Below are positions 53,197 to 61,604 of a stretch of DNA of 64,000 nt, one piece after another. Both the position numbers and the translations under genes were made by a program. Every line of letters starts with the position of its first letter. The first letter of the stretch is position 1. Origin of the DNA: JAFKFH01 sp017307375 (lineage in GTDB: Bacteria; Pseudomonadota; Alphaproteobacteria; Ferrovibrionales; Ferrovibrionaceae); the NCBI GenBank assembly GCA_965229335.1, contig OZ245874.1, forward strand, positions 5,952,001 through 6,016,000, read 5' to 3'. The notes beneath the pieces were generated by a model. It saw nothing but the letters and a program-made list of their open reading frames with translations, was not told the origin of the DNA and did no database searches.

Positions 53197-53339
53197 CGGA
53201 CCGATCACGGGTATGGCTGCGGATCAGCACAATGATATGAAAGCCGGCCGGCAGCCACCGGATCTTGTTTCGGGCCTGCGCCGGTTTATAAAAGCGCCGG
53301 CCGCACCGAATCCGCGGCCGGCAAGGGAAAGACCGTCCG

Positions 53340-55265
53340 ATGATCGAGTGGCTTGATGGCCAGGCCGGCACCACGACCTGTCCCGCCTGCGGGCATACCG
53401 GCAACCATCGCCGCGTCCTGGCGGTGCCGAGCGCCGCGCAACCGGAAAAGCGGCTGACGCTGCTGGCCTGCGAGACCTGTGGCAGCGGCTTCTATGACGA
53501 CCGCAGCCCGCACGGCTACGGCGACGACGACGTCGCCCATTATTCGGTCAAGTTCTACGTCGAGAAAGGCGCAGGCATCGATACGATGCTGCAGCCGCTG
53601 GCGGGGATCCCGTTCAGCGCCGCCAGCCGCTATCTCGAAATCGGCTGCGGCTTCGGTTTCTCGCTCGATTTCGTCGCGCGCCGGCATGGCGCCACGGTGC
53701 GCGGCATCGATCCCTCGCCGCTGGCCGCCGACGGGGGCCGGCGGCTCGGTCTCGACATCGTCGACGGCTATTTCGATCGCGCCATGGCGGCGCGGATCGG
53801 TCCGCAGGACGTGGTCTACTGCTCCGAACTGATCGAGCATGTGGCCGATCCGGCGACGCTGCTGGCCGATATCGGTGCGGCGCTGGCACCGGGCGGCCTG
53901 CTGATGCTGACGACGCCGGCGATGGAAGCGGTCGATCCCGCGGCGCCGGCCGGCATGCTGTTCGGCACGCTCAGCCCCGGGTTCCACCTGACGCTCTATA
54001 CCGCCGGCGCGCTGGAATCGCTGCTGCGCCGCCATGGGTTCGCCGAGGTGCGGGTGGTACGTGATGCCAACAGCCTGATCGCCTACGCGACCCGCGACGG
54101 CCGCCTGCCCGCCGCCGACGCGACGATCCCGGCCGACAGCCTGATCGACTACTTCCGGGGCCGCTACGAAGCCGCGTCGGATGACGCAATGCTGCGAAAC
54201 GGTTTCCTGTTCCGCCTGGTCAAGCACCTCGCCATTGCCGGCCGGTTCGTCGAGGTCGAGGCGCTGCGCGATGCCGTGGATGCGCAGTTCCGCGACGGCT
54301 ATGGCCTCGACCTTTCGACGCCCGGCAACCTGGCCCTGCCGGCGCTGGCCGGGGCGGATCTCGCGACGGTGCTGGAACGGCTGCCGCTCAATCTCGCAAG
54401 CCACCTCCATTTCCGCGGGCTGGCCGCATTGCTGCATCGCCAGGACGGGAGGACGGCATTGGAGCACTTCGCCGCCGCCGCCCGTCTCGCCCGCGCCACC
54501 TGCGACATCCTCCAGGCCCACCGGGTGGCCGATGGCGAGCTCGAGGCGACCGTGGGGACCTGCATCAACCTGATGGTCCACGCCTTGCGCAGCCTGCCAG
54601 CCGGACCGGCGCGCGATGCCCTGCCGCTCGCCGCCGCCACGCTCGACGATCTGCTGGCGACGGCCGACGGCCCCGCCAACCTCGGCCCAGGCGTCGCAGC
54701 CGATCTTGAAGCCTTCAGCCTGCTGGCCTGCGACCTGGCCGCCGATGCGATCAATACGGGACACATCGAGGCCGCCCCCGAACTGGCCGCACTGGCCGAG
54801 GATTGGGCGGCAAGCGCCGGATCAGCCACCCCCGCCCTGCGCGACCGGCTGGTGCAGCTGCGCCGCTTCCTCGTCCGCCACGACCCGGCCGCCGGCCTCG
54901 CCTGGCTCGACGCCAGCGACGATGCCGCGATGAAGGCCGCGGTTGCCTGGCCGCAATTCGTCCGGCACGTCGCCGAAGGGAACATGGTCGACGCGGCCCG
55001 CTTCGAGCCGGCCCTGGCCGGCCATGCCGCCGTGCGCGCCCTGGCCGGCGACGCCGTGCGCCTGGCCTTCGACCTCGATGCGCTGTCGTTCCTCAGCGCG
55101 CTGGCCGCCTATCGTGGCCATCACCAGCAGCGCCATGCCGAGGCGCAGCGGATCTACGACATGCTGATCGCTGCGGTCGAGACCCGGCCCGGCGTCGTCG
55201 GCGACCAGGCTGCGCAGGTGATCGCGACGCTGAAGGCGGGCAAGGCCGCGATCCCGCCGGCCTAA
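53340..55265 (+). CDS. Zinc-ribbon methyltransferase with large uncharacterised C-terminal domain
   Basis: A 641-residue protein in three parts. Residues 10-50 form a zinc ribbon (CPAC at 14-17 and CETC at 44-47). Residues 60-230 are a class I methyltransferase: YLEIGCGFGFSLDFV is motif I, and CSELIEHVADPATLLADIGA plus GGLLMLTTPAME are later motifs. Residues about 265-641 are all-helical and Ala/Leu-rich, with no family I recognise. The zinc ribbon plus methyltransferase resembles sugar methyltransferases of polysaccharide clusters, and two flanking genes are glycan-related. The last four bases overlap the convergent gene. Confidence 0.82.
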   Translation: MIEWLDGQAGTTTCPACGHTGNHRRVLAVPSAAQPEKRLTLLACETCGSGFYDDRSPHGYGDDDVAHYSVKFYVEKGAGIDTMLQPLAGIPFSAASRYLEIGCGFGFSLDFVARRHGATVRGIDPSPLAADGGRRLGLDIVDGYFDRAMAARIGPQDVVYCSELIEHVADPATLLADIGAALAPGGLLMLTTPAMEAVDPAAPAGMLFGTLSPGFHLTLYTAGALESLLRRHGFAEVRVVRDANSLIAYATRDGRLPAADATIPADSLIDYFRGRYEAASDDAMLRNGFLFRLVKHLAIAGRFVEVEALRDAVDAQFRDGYGLDLSTPGNLALPALAGADLATVLERLPLNLASHLHFRGLAALLHRQDGRTALEHFAAAARLARATCDILQAHRVADGELEATVGTCINLMVHALRSLPAGPARDALPLAAATLDDLLATADGPANLGPGVAADLEAFSLLACDLAADAINTGHIEAAPELAALAEDWAASAGSATPALRDRLVQLRRFLVRHDPAAGLAWLDASDDAAMKAAVAWPQFVRHVAEGNMVDAARFEPALAGHAAVRALAGDAVRLAFDLDALSFLSALAAYRGHHQQRHAEAQRIYDMLIAAVETRPGVVGDQAAQVIATLKAGKAAIPPA

Positions 55266-56164
55266 CGGTTCTCCGCCAGGTGGCGGTCGATCAGCCCGGT
55301 GTCATAGGGGCTCGCCGCCGCCACCACGGCGCGCCAGTTTTCGACGGGCAGGCCATGCTGATTGCGGGCCAGCAGATCGCGCTTGAGGAAGGGAAACCCC
55401 GCCCGGGCGATCAGCGTGTCCCAGAAGAAGTGGGTCGGATTCACCGGTCGGTCATGCCGGACCGGCGCCGCCGCGGCTACGCGATCGTAGGGAAACAGAG
55501 CCGCGCATCTGAGCCCGGCGGCGGCGAGCCCGCGGGTCAGGCCGATCTCGTAGCGGCGCACGATCCAGCGCTTGGACGCGACATGGCGCACCCCGTGCCA
55601 GAACGCCGCGAAGGCCGGATGGCGCAACGCCCTGGCATGGATCAGCAGAAAATAGCTCTGCAGATGCGGGCCGCCCTCCCAATTGTCGGTGGCTCCCCAG
55701 ACATCGGCGACGGCGGGATCGGCACGGGCGACGAGCGGCGCCAGGTCGTGCAGCGGGCCATAGACGCTGTCGTTGGCGAGCAGCAGCAGGTCGAGACCGT
55801 CGCGCCCCTCCAGCGCCAGCCAGCAATCCTTCCACGCGCCGAAGTCGAGCCCGATATTGCGCCGCCGGACGACAGCCCGGCACAGCGGGGCGATGTCCGT
55901 GGCGTCGAGGCGCGGCGCATTCGACACGAACACGATCTCGAACCCGGCCGCACGCAATGCCCGCAGGTAGTGGCGAACATAGCCGGCAATGGCGCCGTCG
56001 CGATCGAAATGCATGAAGATCGCCAGCCGCGCGACGCCGCCGGCATCGAGCCTGCCGGAGACGACCTCCTCGATCGCGCTGGTATCGGCGGCGCGGCGAT
56101 AGGCCACCCAGTCGGCGACGTCGCCGGCCATCGTCGCCAGCCTGGCGGCAAGGCGGCGGATCAT
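55262..56164 (-). CDS. Rhamnan synthesis F (RgpF)-like protein
   Basis: A 300-residue protein of the RgpF-like group found in polysaccharide clusters. Diagnostic segments are LAIFMHFDRDGAIAGYVRHY, RRNIGLDFGAWKDCW, LLLLANDSVYGPL and GPHLQSYFLLIHARAL. The family contains glycosyltransferases acting on rhamnose-containing glycans. Its ATG overlaps the stop of the LysR gene (ATGA), so it may be cotranscribed with it despite the functional difference. The long frame upstream is spurious. Confidence 0.85.
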   Translation of the reverse strand: MIRRLAARLATMAGDVADWVAYRRAADTSAIEEVVSGRLDAGGVARLAIFMHFDRDGAIAGYVRHYLRALRAAGFEIVFVSNAPRLDATDIAPLCRAVVRRRNIGLDFGAWKDCWLALEGRDGLDLLLLANDSVYGPLHDLAPLVARADPAVADVWGATDNWEGGPHLQSYFLLIHARALRHPAFAAFWHGVRHVASKRWIVRRYEIGLTRGLAAAGLRCAALFPYDRVAAAAPVRHDRPVNPTHFFWDTLIARAGFPFLKRDLLARNQHGLPVENWRAVVAAASPYDTGLIDRHLAENR

Positions 56165-57033
56165 GCGGCGCGATCCGTGGCGCGCAGCGAGTCGAGCAAC
56201 TGGTCGGCCAGCAAGCGGGCGGCAGGCCCGGCGCCCTCGGCCCGGCGCAGGGCGATCTCGATCACCGGCAGCGGCGGCAGCCCCTCGGCCGGTCCCAGGC
56301 GGCGATAGCCGGGCGGCACGGTCGCCGCGGCGAGCGGGGTGATGGCAAGGCCGGAGGCGACCGCCGAGAGGACCCCGGTGATCGAGGCGGCGGTATAGGC
56401 GACGCGCCAGGCCCGGCCGGCGCGATCGAGCGCCGCCGTCGTCAGCGGCCGGAACGTGCAGTCCTCGGGAAACAGGGCCAGTGGCAGCGGATCGAGCCAT
56501 TCCGGGCGATGGTCGGCGGCCGCCACCCAGACAAGCTGTTCGCGGCGCAGCAGATCGCCCGGCGGCGAACCCGGCCGGCGGGTCAGCAGCGCGATGTCGA
56601 GCCGGCCGGTCTGTACCCGATGTTCCAGGTCGTTGGACATGCCGCAGACGATTTCGATCTCGACGCGCGGGTGCGATGCGGCAAAGCGGGCGATCAGGGG
56701 CGGCAGCAAGGTCAGGGCGTAGTCGTCGGGCGTGCCGAGGCGCAGCCGGCCGGCAAGCCCGGTGGCAGCAAGCGAGGCCATCGCATCGTCGTTCAGCGCC
56801 AGCATCCGCCGGGCATAGCCGAGCAGATCGCTGCCGACCGGGGTCGCGCCGACGGGCTTGCGGTCGCGCGCCAGCAGACGTTGGCCCAACTGGTCCTCCA
56901 GCCGGCGAATCTGCATCGACACGGCCGACTGCGTGCGGTTGAGACGGGCGGCCGCGGCCGTGAAGCCGCCTTCCTCGACGACCGCGACGAGCGCCCGCAG
57001 ACAGTCGAGATCGAGCGTCGGATTCATCAACAT
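56161..57033 (-). CDS. LysR family transcriptional regulator
   Basis: A 290-residue regulator. The DNA-binding segment is FTAAAARLNRTQSAVSMQIR (about 24-43) and the effector domain starts at about 90 (LRLGTPDDYALTLLPPLIAR). The ATG at 57033 is chosen because AAGGA lies five bases upstream; the next ATG at 57027 is an alternative. It is divergent from the EamA transporter gene across a region with ATCAA-type repeats, and probably regulates it. Confidence 0.92.
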   Translation of the reverse strand: MLMNPTLDLDCLRALVAVVEEGGFTAAAARLNRTQSAVSMQIRRLEDQLGQRLLARDRKPVGATPVGSDLLGYARRMLALNDDAMASLAATGLAGRLRLGTPDDYALTLLPPLIARFAASHPRVEIEIVCGMSNDLEHRVQTGRLDIALLTRRPGSPPGDLLRREQLVWVAAADHRPEWLDPLPLALFPEDCTFRPLTTAALDRAGRAWRVAYTAASITGVLSAVASGLAITPLAAATVPPGYRRLGPAEGLPPLPVIEIALRRAEGAGPAARLLADQLLDSLRATDRAA

Positions 57034-57057
57034 CAAAATCCTTGATGATTTGATCAA
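57031..57057. promoter_or_regulatory. ATCAA-type inverted repeats over the LysR start
   Basis: CATCAA-AATCC-TTGATG is a perfect inverted repeat (57031-57047), and TTGAT-GATTTG-ATCAA overlaps it (57042-57057). The repeats cover the LysR start codon and face the divergent EamA gene, fitting an autoregulatory operator. Confidence 0.4.
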
Positions 57058-57128
57058 CCCTATTCGTTTCCCTGATCGTCAGGCAAGCGGGATCATTCCC
57101 GCAATGGCTTGCCCGAGGGATATCCGCC

Positions 57129-58052
57129 ATGACGACAGCTGCCTTCCACCCCGCCGCCCCGGCCTCCAGCCAGGCCTGGATCGCCTTGATCGCGGGCACC
57201 TTGATCGTGGCTGCCTCGCCGATCCTGGTGCGCTTCACCGAAGTCGGACCGGTGGCGAGCGCCGCCTGGCGCCTGGCGATCGCGGTGCCGGCGTTGTGGG
57301 CCTGGGCGGTTGTCGCCGGGGCCGGGGCGACCGGCAGGGCGCGGCGCAGCCGCGCCGACAACTGGATGCTGGTCGCCGCCGGCGCCGCCTTCGCCGGCGA
57401 CCTCGCCTGCTATCACGCCGCTGTCGGGCTCACATCGGTCGCCAACGCGACCTTCATCTGCAATCTGGCCCCGGCGCTGGTCGTCCTGCTGGCCTGGCCG
57501 CTGCTGGGCGAACGGCCGCACGGGCGGACGCTGGCGATCCTGGCCGTTGCCGGTGCCGGCGTCGGGCTGATGGCGCAGGACAGTGCGGCCAGGCCGGGCG
57601 CCAGCCACCTCGGCGACCTCTGGGCGCTGGGCGGGGCGGCCTGTTTTGCCGGCTATCTGCTGCTGGTGGCCCGGCTGCGCCGCCGCTTCGATGCCGCGAC
57701 CGTCATGTTGTGGAGCAGCGCCAGCGGCGCGGCGATGCTGGCCCTGCTTGCCCTGGCGCGGGGCGAGACGCTGCTGCCCGCCGGCCTCGGCGGCTGGTCG
57801 GCCCTGCTCGGTCTCGGGCTTGCGGTACACGTCGTCGGACAGGGCCTGACCGCCGCGGCCCTCGGCCGCCTGCCGGTCGGCGGCTCGTCGCCCGTGCTGC
57901 TGCTGCAGCCGGCGATCTCGGCGCTGATCGCCTGGCCGCTGCTCGGCGAAGTGCCGGGCTGGCTGCAGGCGCTGGGCGCGCTGCTGATCCTCGCCGCGGT
58001 CGGTTCGGTGCGGATGCCGCCGCGCCGAACCCGGGCTATCATCGGCCGATGA
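57129..58052 (+). CDS. EamA/DMT family transporter
   Basis: A 307-residue membrane protein with ten helices in two EamA domains (about 15-150 and 165-297). Motifs are VRFTEVGPVASAAWRLAIAV, ACYHAAVGLTSVANATFICN and GGSSPVLLLQPAISALIAWP. Such proteins export or import metabolites; the substrate is unknown. Divergent from LysR and overlapping by four bases with the hydrolase gene downstream, forming a LysR-controlled unit by inference. Confidence 0.92.
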   Translation: MTTAAFHPAAPASSQAWIALIAGTLIVAASPILVRFTEVGPVASAAWRLAIAVPALWAWAVVAGAGATGRARRSRADNWMLVAAGAAFAGDLACYHAAVGLTSVANATFICNLAPALVVLLAWPLLGERPHGRTLAILAVAGAGVGLMAQDSAARPGASHLGDLWALGGAACFAGYLLLVARLRRRFDAATVMLWSSASGAAMLALLALARGETLLPAGLGGWSALLGLGLAVHVVGQGLTAAALGRLPVGGSSPVLLLQPAISALIAWPLLGEVPGWLQALGALLILAAVGSVRMPPRRTRAIIGR

Positions 58053-58747
58053 CAGATGCTCCCGTCGTCTTCCTCCATGCCGCCGTCTGCGACAGCCGCA
58101 TGTGGCAGGCCCAGATCGCGGCCGTCGGCGACCGGGCCGTCGCCTATGACCGCCGAGGCTCCGGCTCGGCCGTCGCCGAGTTGATGGACATGGTGGCCGA
58201 GCCCGCGATTCTCGTCGGCTGCTCGGCCGGCGGGCGCATCGCGCTCGATGCGGCGGTACTGCATCCCGCACGGGTCCGGGGCCTGGTACTGATCGCCCCG
58301 ACGATCAGCGGCGCACCCGATCCGGTCCATCCCCCGGCCATCGCCGCGCTGCTCGCCCTGCAGCAGGCGACCGTCGACCTGGACCGCCTCAACGCGATCA
58401 AGGCCCGCCTGTGGCTCGACGGCCCGCTCGCACCGGAAGGCCGGGTCGGGGGCGACGCCCGACGGCTTTTTCTCGAGATGAACGGCCGGATCCTGCGCAC
58501 AGACCCGGCGGTGAACACCGACACCGTTTCCTGCTACGCCAGGCTCCATGAAATCAGGGTGCCGACGCTGGTGATCTGGGGCGATCTCGACTTTCCCCAT
58601 ATCCAGGATCGGGCCCGCCATGTCGCTGGCGCGATCCCGCAGGCCCTCGGCCACGAACTGCCGGGCACAGCCCATCTGCCCAGCCTCGAGCGTCCCGCCG
58701 AGATCACGGCGCTGATCGACGGCTTCGTCAATCGGCCAGCAGCATGA
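58049..58747 (+). CDS. Alpha/beta hydrolase, compact form
   Basis: A 232-residue alpha/beta hydrolase. The nucleophile elbow is GCSAGG, the acid is probably Asp in WGDLDFPHI and the catalytic His lies in GTAHLPSLERP. The segment between YDRRGSG and the next helix (VAELMDMVAEP) is about 15-20 residues shorter than usual, missing part of the loop before the helix, while the triad is intact. The ATG overlaps the EamA stop. Substrate unknown. Confidence 0.85.
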   Translation: MTDAPVVFLHAAVCDSRMWQAQIAAVGDRAVAYDRRGSGSAVAELMDMVAEPAILVGCSAGGRIALDAAVLHPARVRGLVLIAPTISGAPDPVHPPAIAALLALQQATVDLDRLNAIKARLWLDGPLAPEGRVGGDARRLFLEMNGRILRTDPAVNTDTVSCYARLHEIRVPTLVIWGDLDFPHIQDRARHVAGAIPQALGHELPGTAHLPSLERPAEITALIDGFVNRPAA

Positions 58748-58798
58748 CCCGTTTGCCATCGCGGTCGGCGGCCGGCACGAACGTACTCTGATCGTCGT

Positions 58799-58957
58799 CG
58801 AGGCGCGCCTGACCCCCATTTCTTGCGCGCGGCCGATCCACCGCAAGGCGAGAGTACGATCGCCAAACTGCTCGCCGATGCCGGGTTCGACACGCCGCAG
58901 CGCTTCTTTTCCAGCCTGTTCTGGGGGGCCTGGATTACCTTGCGCAATCAATATTGA
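58799..58957 (+). pseudogene. Possible remnant of a methyltransferase C-terminus
   Basis: In the same frame as the hydrolase but after its stop codon, 52 codons read with normal codon usage: DPHFLRAADPPQGESTIAKL, then LADAGFDTPQRFFSSLFWGA, then WITLRNQY and a stop. The pattern LL..AGF..P..FF..LF..AWI is like the C-termini of small SAM-dependent methyltransferases. There is no start codon or N-terminal part. It may be the leftover of a deleted gene. Confidence 0.4.
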
Positions 58958-59180
58958 GCAAAATTTGTCGCAAATAACCGATTTAGCCCTACGGAAGCGA
59001 CAGCATGAAAGACTTTCGGACAGCATCTGCCGATATGATCGGCGAGTCATCGCCCAGTATTTGTACAGGAAGACGATTTTGTGCGCTGCAGCATAATAAA
59101 TTCTGCCACGTATACTGATACCTCGCCTGGCATGCTTCTTGAAAATCCCGTCATGACAACAAGCAAACGGGAGAGCGCCG
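58958..59180 (+). promoter_or_regulatory. AT-richer leader region upstream of the soluble receptor pair
   Basis: About 220 bases of lower GC than the surroundings, with no gene. Two promoter-like features are seen: TATACT at 59111-59116, and TGGCATG-CTTC-TTGAA at 59128-59142, close to the sigma-54 layout TGGCACG-N4-TTGC but with A in place of the final C. CGGGAGAGCGCCG before 59181 is the ribosome-binding region. Confidence 0.4.
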
Positions 59181-60269
59181 ATGTATGTGCAGAACCTGAA
59201 GCGCCAGACGGAAACCAGCGTCGCGGCGGCCGATTCCGCCGCCCCTGAACGGATCGTCGACCTCGCGGCCGAAGTGTCCCAAGCCGTCGCCAGCCGCGTT
59301 GCCGCCATCCGCGGCATCACCAGCCGGACCAAGATCCTGGCCCTGAACGCGCTGATCGAGGCGGCGCGGGCGGGCGAGGCCGGCCGCGGCTTCTCGGTCG
59401 TGGCCGGCGAAGTGAAGGAGGTCTCGAGCCAGATCGAGCAGGTCGCCCGCGACCTCGAGACCGAACTGGCGGGCAAGGCCGCAGCGCTCGACCGTCTGGG
59501 CGCCCGCATGGTCGACGAGGTCCGCGGCAAGCGGCTGACCGACCTGGCGCTGAACGGCGTCGAGATCATCGACCGCAATCTGTACGAGCGGACCTGCGAC
59601 GTCCGCTGGTGGGCGACCGATTCCGCCGTCGTCGACGCGCTGGCCGCGCCTTCAGCCCAGCGGGCGCACTTCGCTTCCTCGCGCCTCGCCGTCATCCTCG
59701 ATGCCTACACCGTCTATCTCGACCTCTGGATCTGCGACCTGCAGGGGCGGGTCGTCGCCTCGGGGCGGCCGGACCGCTACCCCCAGGTCGCCGGGCTCGA
59801 CGTCTCCGGCGAGCCCTGGTTTACCCAGGCCCTGGCCACGGCATCGGGCGACGACTACGCGGTAGCCGATATCACGCCGGTCCGAGCGTTGAACGGCGCC
59901 CTGGTGGCGACCTATTCGGCGGCGATTCGCGAGGGCGCGGCCAAGCACGGCCGGGCGCTGGGGGTGCTCGGCATCCATTTCGACTGGGGGCCGCAGGCCG
60001 AGACCATCGTCAAGGGCGTGCGGCTGACGCCCGACGAGGCGCTGCGCACCCGTGTCCTGCTGCTCGACGCCGGCTTCCGGGTGATCGCGGCGTCCGACGG
60101 CCAGGGCATCCTGACCGAACAGGTGCCGTTGACCACCCAGGGCCGCAAGATGGGCGCCTATGTCGATCCGACCGGCTGCAGCATCGGCTTCGCGGCCACA
60201 CCCGGCTACGAAACCTATCGCGGCCTCGGCTGGTACGGCTGCCTGATGCAGCACCGGTCGGGACAATAG
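59181..60269 (+). CDS. Soluble chemoreceptor-tip/Cache-like protein, copy 1
   Basis: A 362-residue protein without any transmembrane helix or HAMP domain. Residues about 20-95 carry a shortened chemoreceptor signalling hairpin with the conserved CheA/CheW-contact tip (ILALNALIEAARAGEAGRGF, SVVAGEVKEV). Residues about 120-360 resemble a Cache sensor domain, normally extracellular: RNLYERTCDVRWWATDSAVV, YLDLWICDLQGRVVASG, EPWFTQALATASGDDYAVAD, GVLGIHFDWGPQAETIVKG. The order (signal first, sensor second) is inverted relative to membrane receptors. It is paralogous to the next gene. A role in cytoplasmic signal sensing for chemotaxis or second-messenger control is inferred. Confidence 0.85.
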   Translation: MYVQNLKRQTETSVAAADSAAPERIVDLAAEVSQAVASRVAAIRGITSRTKILALNALIEAARAGEAGRGFSVVAGEVKEVSSQIEQVARDLETELAGKAAALDRLGARMVDEVRGKRLTDLALNGVEIIDRNLYERTCDVRWWATDSAVVDALAAPSAQRAHFASSRLAVILDAYTVYLDLWICDLQGRVVASGRPDRYPQVAGLDVSGEPWFTQALATASGDDYAVADITPVRALNGALVATYSAAIREGAAKHGRALGVLGIHFDWGPQAETIVKGVRLTPDEALRTRVLLLDAGFRVIAASDGQGILTEQVPLTTQGRKMGAYVDPTGCSIGFAATPGYETYRGLGWYGCLMQHRSGQ

Positions 60270-60406
60270 CACCATCGCGTCGACGCCGCTCGATTGCCGG
60301 ATGCCGAAGGAAACGCCCAATGCACAAAATTTAGTCATTAAATATCGAGGTTGCGGAACGCCTAGTTTTCAGGCAGACAAAGCGTCCCCGCCAACTGGAG
60401 AGCGAA

Positions 60407-61489
60407 ATGACCGCCGATACCGTGCGAACCGACGATCAGGACGAAAACCTGTCACCCGCCCTGATCGTCGACCTGGCGGCAGCGGTCTCGCAGACCGTCG
60501 CGACCCGCGTCGCAGCCATCCAGGACATCACCAACCGCACCCGGATCCTGGCCCTGAACGCGCTGATCGAGGCGGCGCGGGCCGGCGAAGCCGGCCGCGG
60601 CTTCTCGGTGGTGGCCGGCGAGGTCAAGGAGGTGTCGGCGACGATCGAGCAGGTGACGCGCGAACTGCAGGCGGACCTCGACGGCAAGATCCAGGAACTC
60701 GATCGCTTCGGCACACGCATAGCGCGCATGGTCGACCGCGACCGTGGCACCCGCCTCGCCGACCTGGCGCTGAACGGCATCGAGATCATGGACCGCAATC
60801 TCTACGAGCGGACCTGCGACGTCCGCTGGTGGGCGACCGACTCGGCCGTGGTCGACGCGGTCGCCGATCCGACGCCGGAACGCTGCCGCCATGCGGCGTC
60901 GCGCCTGGGCGTGATTCTCGACGCCTATACCGTCTACCTCGACCTGTGGATCGCCGATGCGAACGGCCGCGTCATCGCCGGCGGGCGCCCGCAGCGCTAT
61001 GGCCAGGTGGTCGGCACCGACGTGTCGGGTGAAAGCTGGTTCCGCCAGGCGATGGCGACCAAGACCGGCGACGACTACGCGGTCGCCGATATCGCACCGT
61101 CGCGCGCCCTGAACAATGCGCTGGTCGCGACCTACGCCACCGCGATCCGGGCCGGCGCGGAAAAGCGCGGCACGCCGCTGGGCGTGCTCGGCATCCATTT
61201 CGACTGGGGCCCGCAGGCGGAAACCATCGTCAAGGGCGTGCGCCTGACCGCCGAGGAGGCCGGGCGCACGCGCGTGCTGCTGCTCGACGCCCAGCATCGG
61301 GTCATCGCCGCGTCCGACGGCCGCGGCATCCTGACCGACCGCGTCCCGCTCAAGACCCAGGGCAGAAGCCACGGCGCCTATCAGGAAGCCGATGGCCGGA
61401 CGATCGCCTTCGCGGCGACCCCGGGTTATGAAACCTATCGCGGCCTCGGCTGGTACGGCTGCATCGTCCAGGCGCCGGCGGCGGGCTAG
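60407..61489 (+). CDS. Soluble chemoreceptor-tip/Cache-like protein, copy 2
   Basis: A 360-residue tandem paralogue of the previous gene, by eye about 70% identical; several stretches such as DRNLYERTCDVRWWATDSAV, GVLGIHFDWGPQAETIVKG and ATPGYETYRGLGWYGC are unchanged. The signalling tip is ILALNALIEAARAGEAGRGF. The largest differences are at the N-terminus and in the helix linking tip and sensor. It has its own GGAGAGCG ribosome-binding site and a 137-base leader, so it may be separately controlled. Confidence 0.85.
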   Translation: MTADTVRTDDQDENLSPALIVDLAAAVSQTVATRVAAIQDITNRTRILALNALIEAARAGEAGRGFSVVAGEVKEVSATIEQVTRELQADLDGKIQELDRFGTRIARMVDRDRGTRLADLALNGIEIMDRNLYERTCDVRWWATDSAVVDAVADPTPERCRHAASRLGVILDAYTVYLDLWIADANGRVIAGGRPQRYGQVVGTDVSGESWFRQAMATKTGDDYAVADIAPSRALNNALVATYATAIRAGAEKRGTPLGVLGIHFDWGPQAETIVKGVRLTAEEAGRTRVLLLDAQHRVIAASDGRGILTDRVPLKTQGRSHGAYQEADGRTIAFAATPGYETYRGLGWYGCIVQAPAAG

Positions 61490-61579
61490 GCAAGGCCGCC
61501 GACCGCGCCCGTTGCGCCATAGCCTACTGAACTGTCAGCTAAATTTCCTTGGAACCTGAAGCGCTCGGGACGATTGTAC

Positions 61580-61594
61580 AAGTCTCTTAGACTT
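61580..61594. promoter_or_regulatory. Palindrome ten bases before the GGDEF gene start
   Basis: AAGTCT-CTT-AGACTT is a perfect inverted repeat ending ten bases before the ATG at 61605. No Shine-Dalgarno sequence lies between it and the start. It could be an operator or an RNA hairpin affecting initiation. GGAAC at 61551 may be part of an ECF-type -35 element. Confidence 0.35.
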
Positions 61595-61604
61595 TCGGTC
61601 AGCC

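Noticed and set aside
58534..58947. Minus-strand 137-codon frame across the hydrolase 3' end
   Set aside because: It lies opposite the hydrolase and the plus-strand remnant, and its translation shows no recognisable motif.
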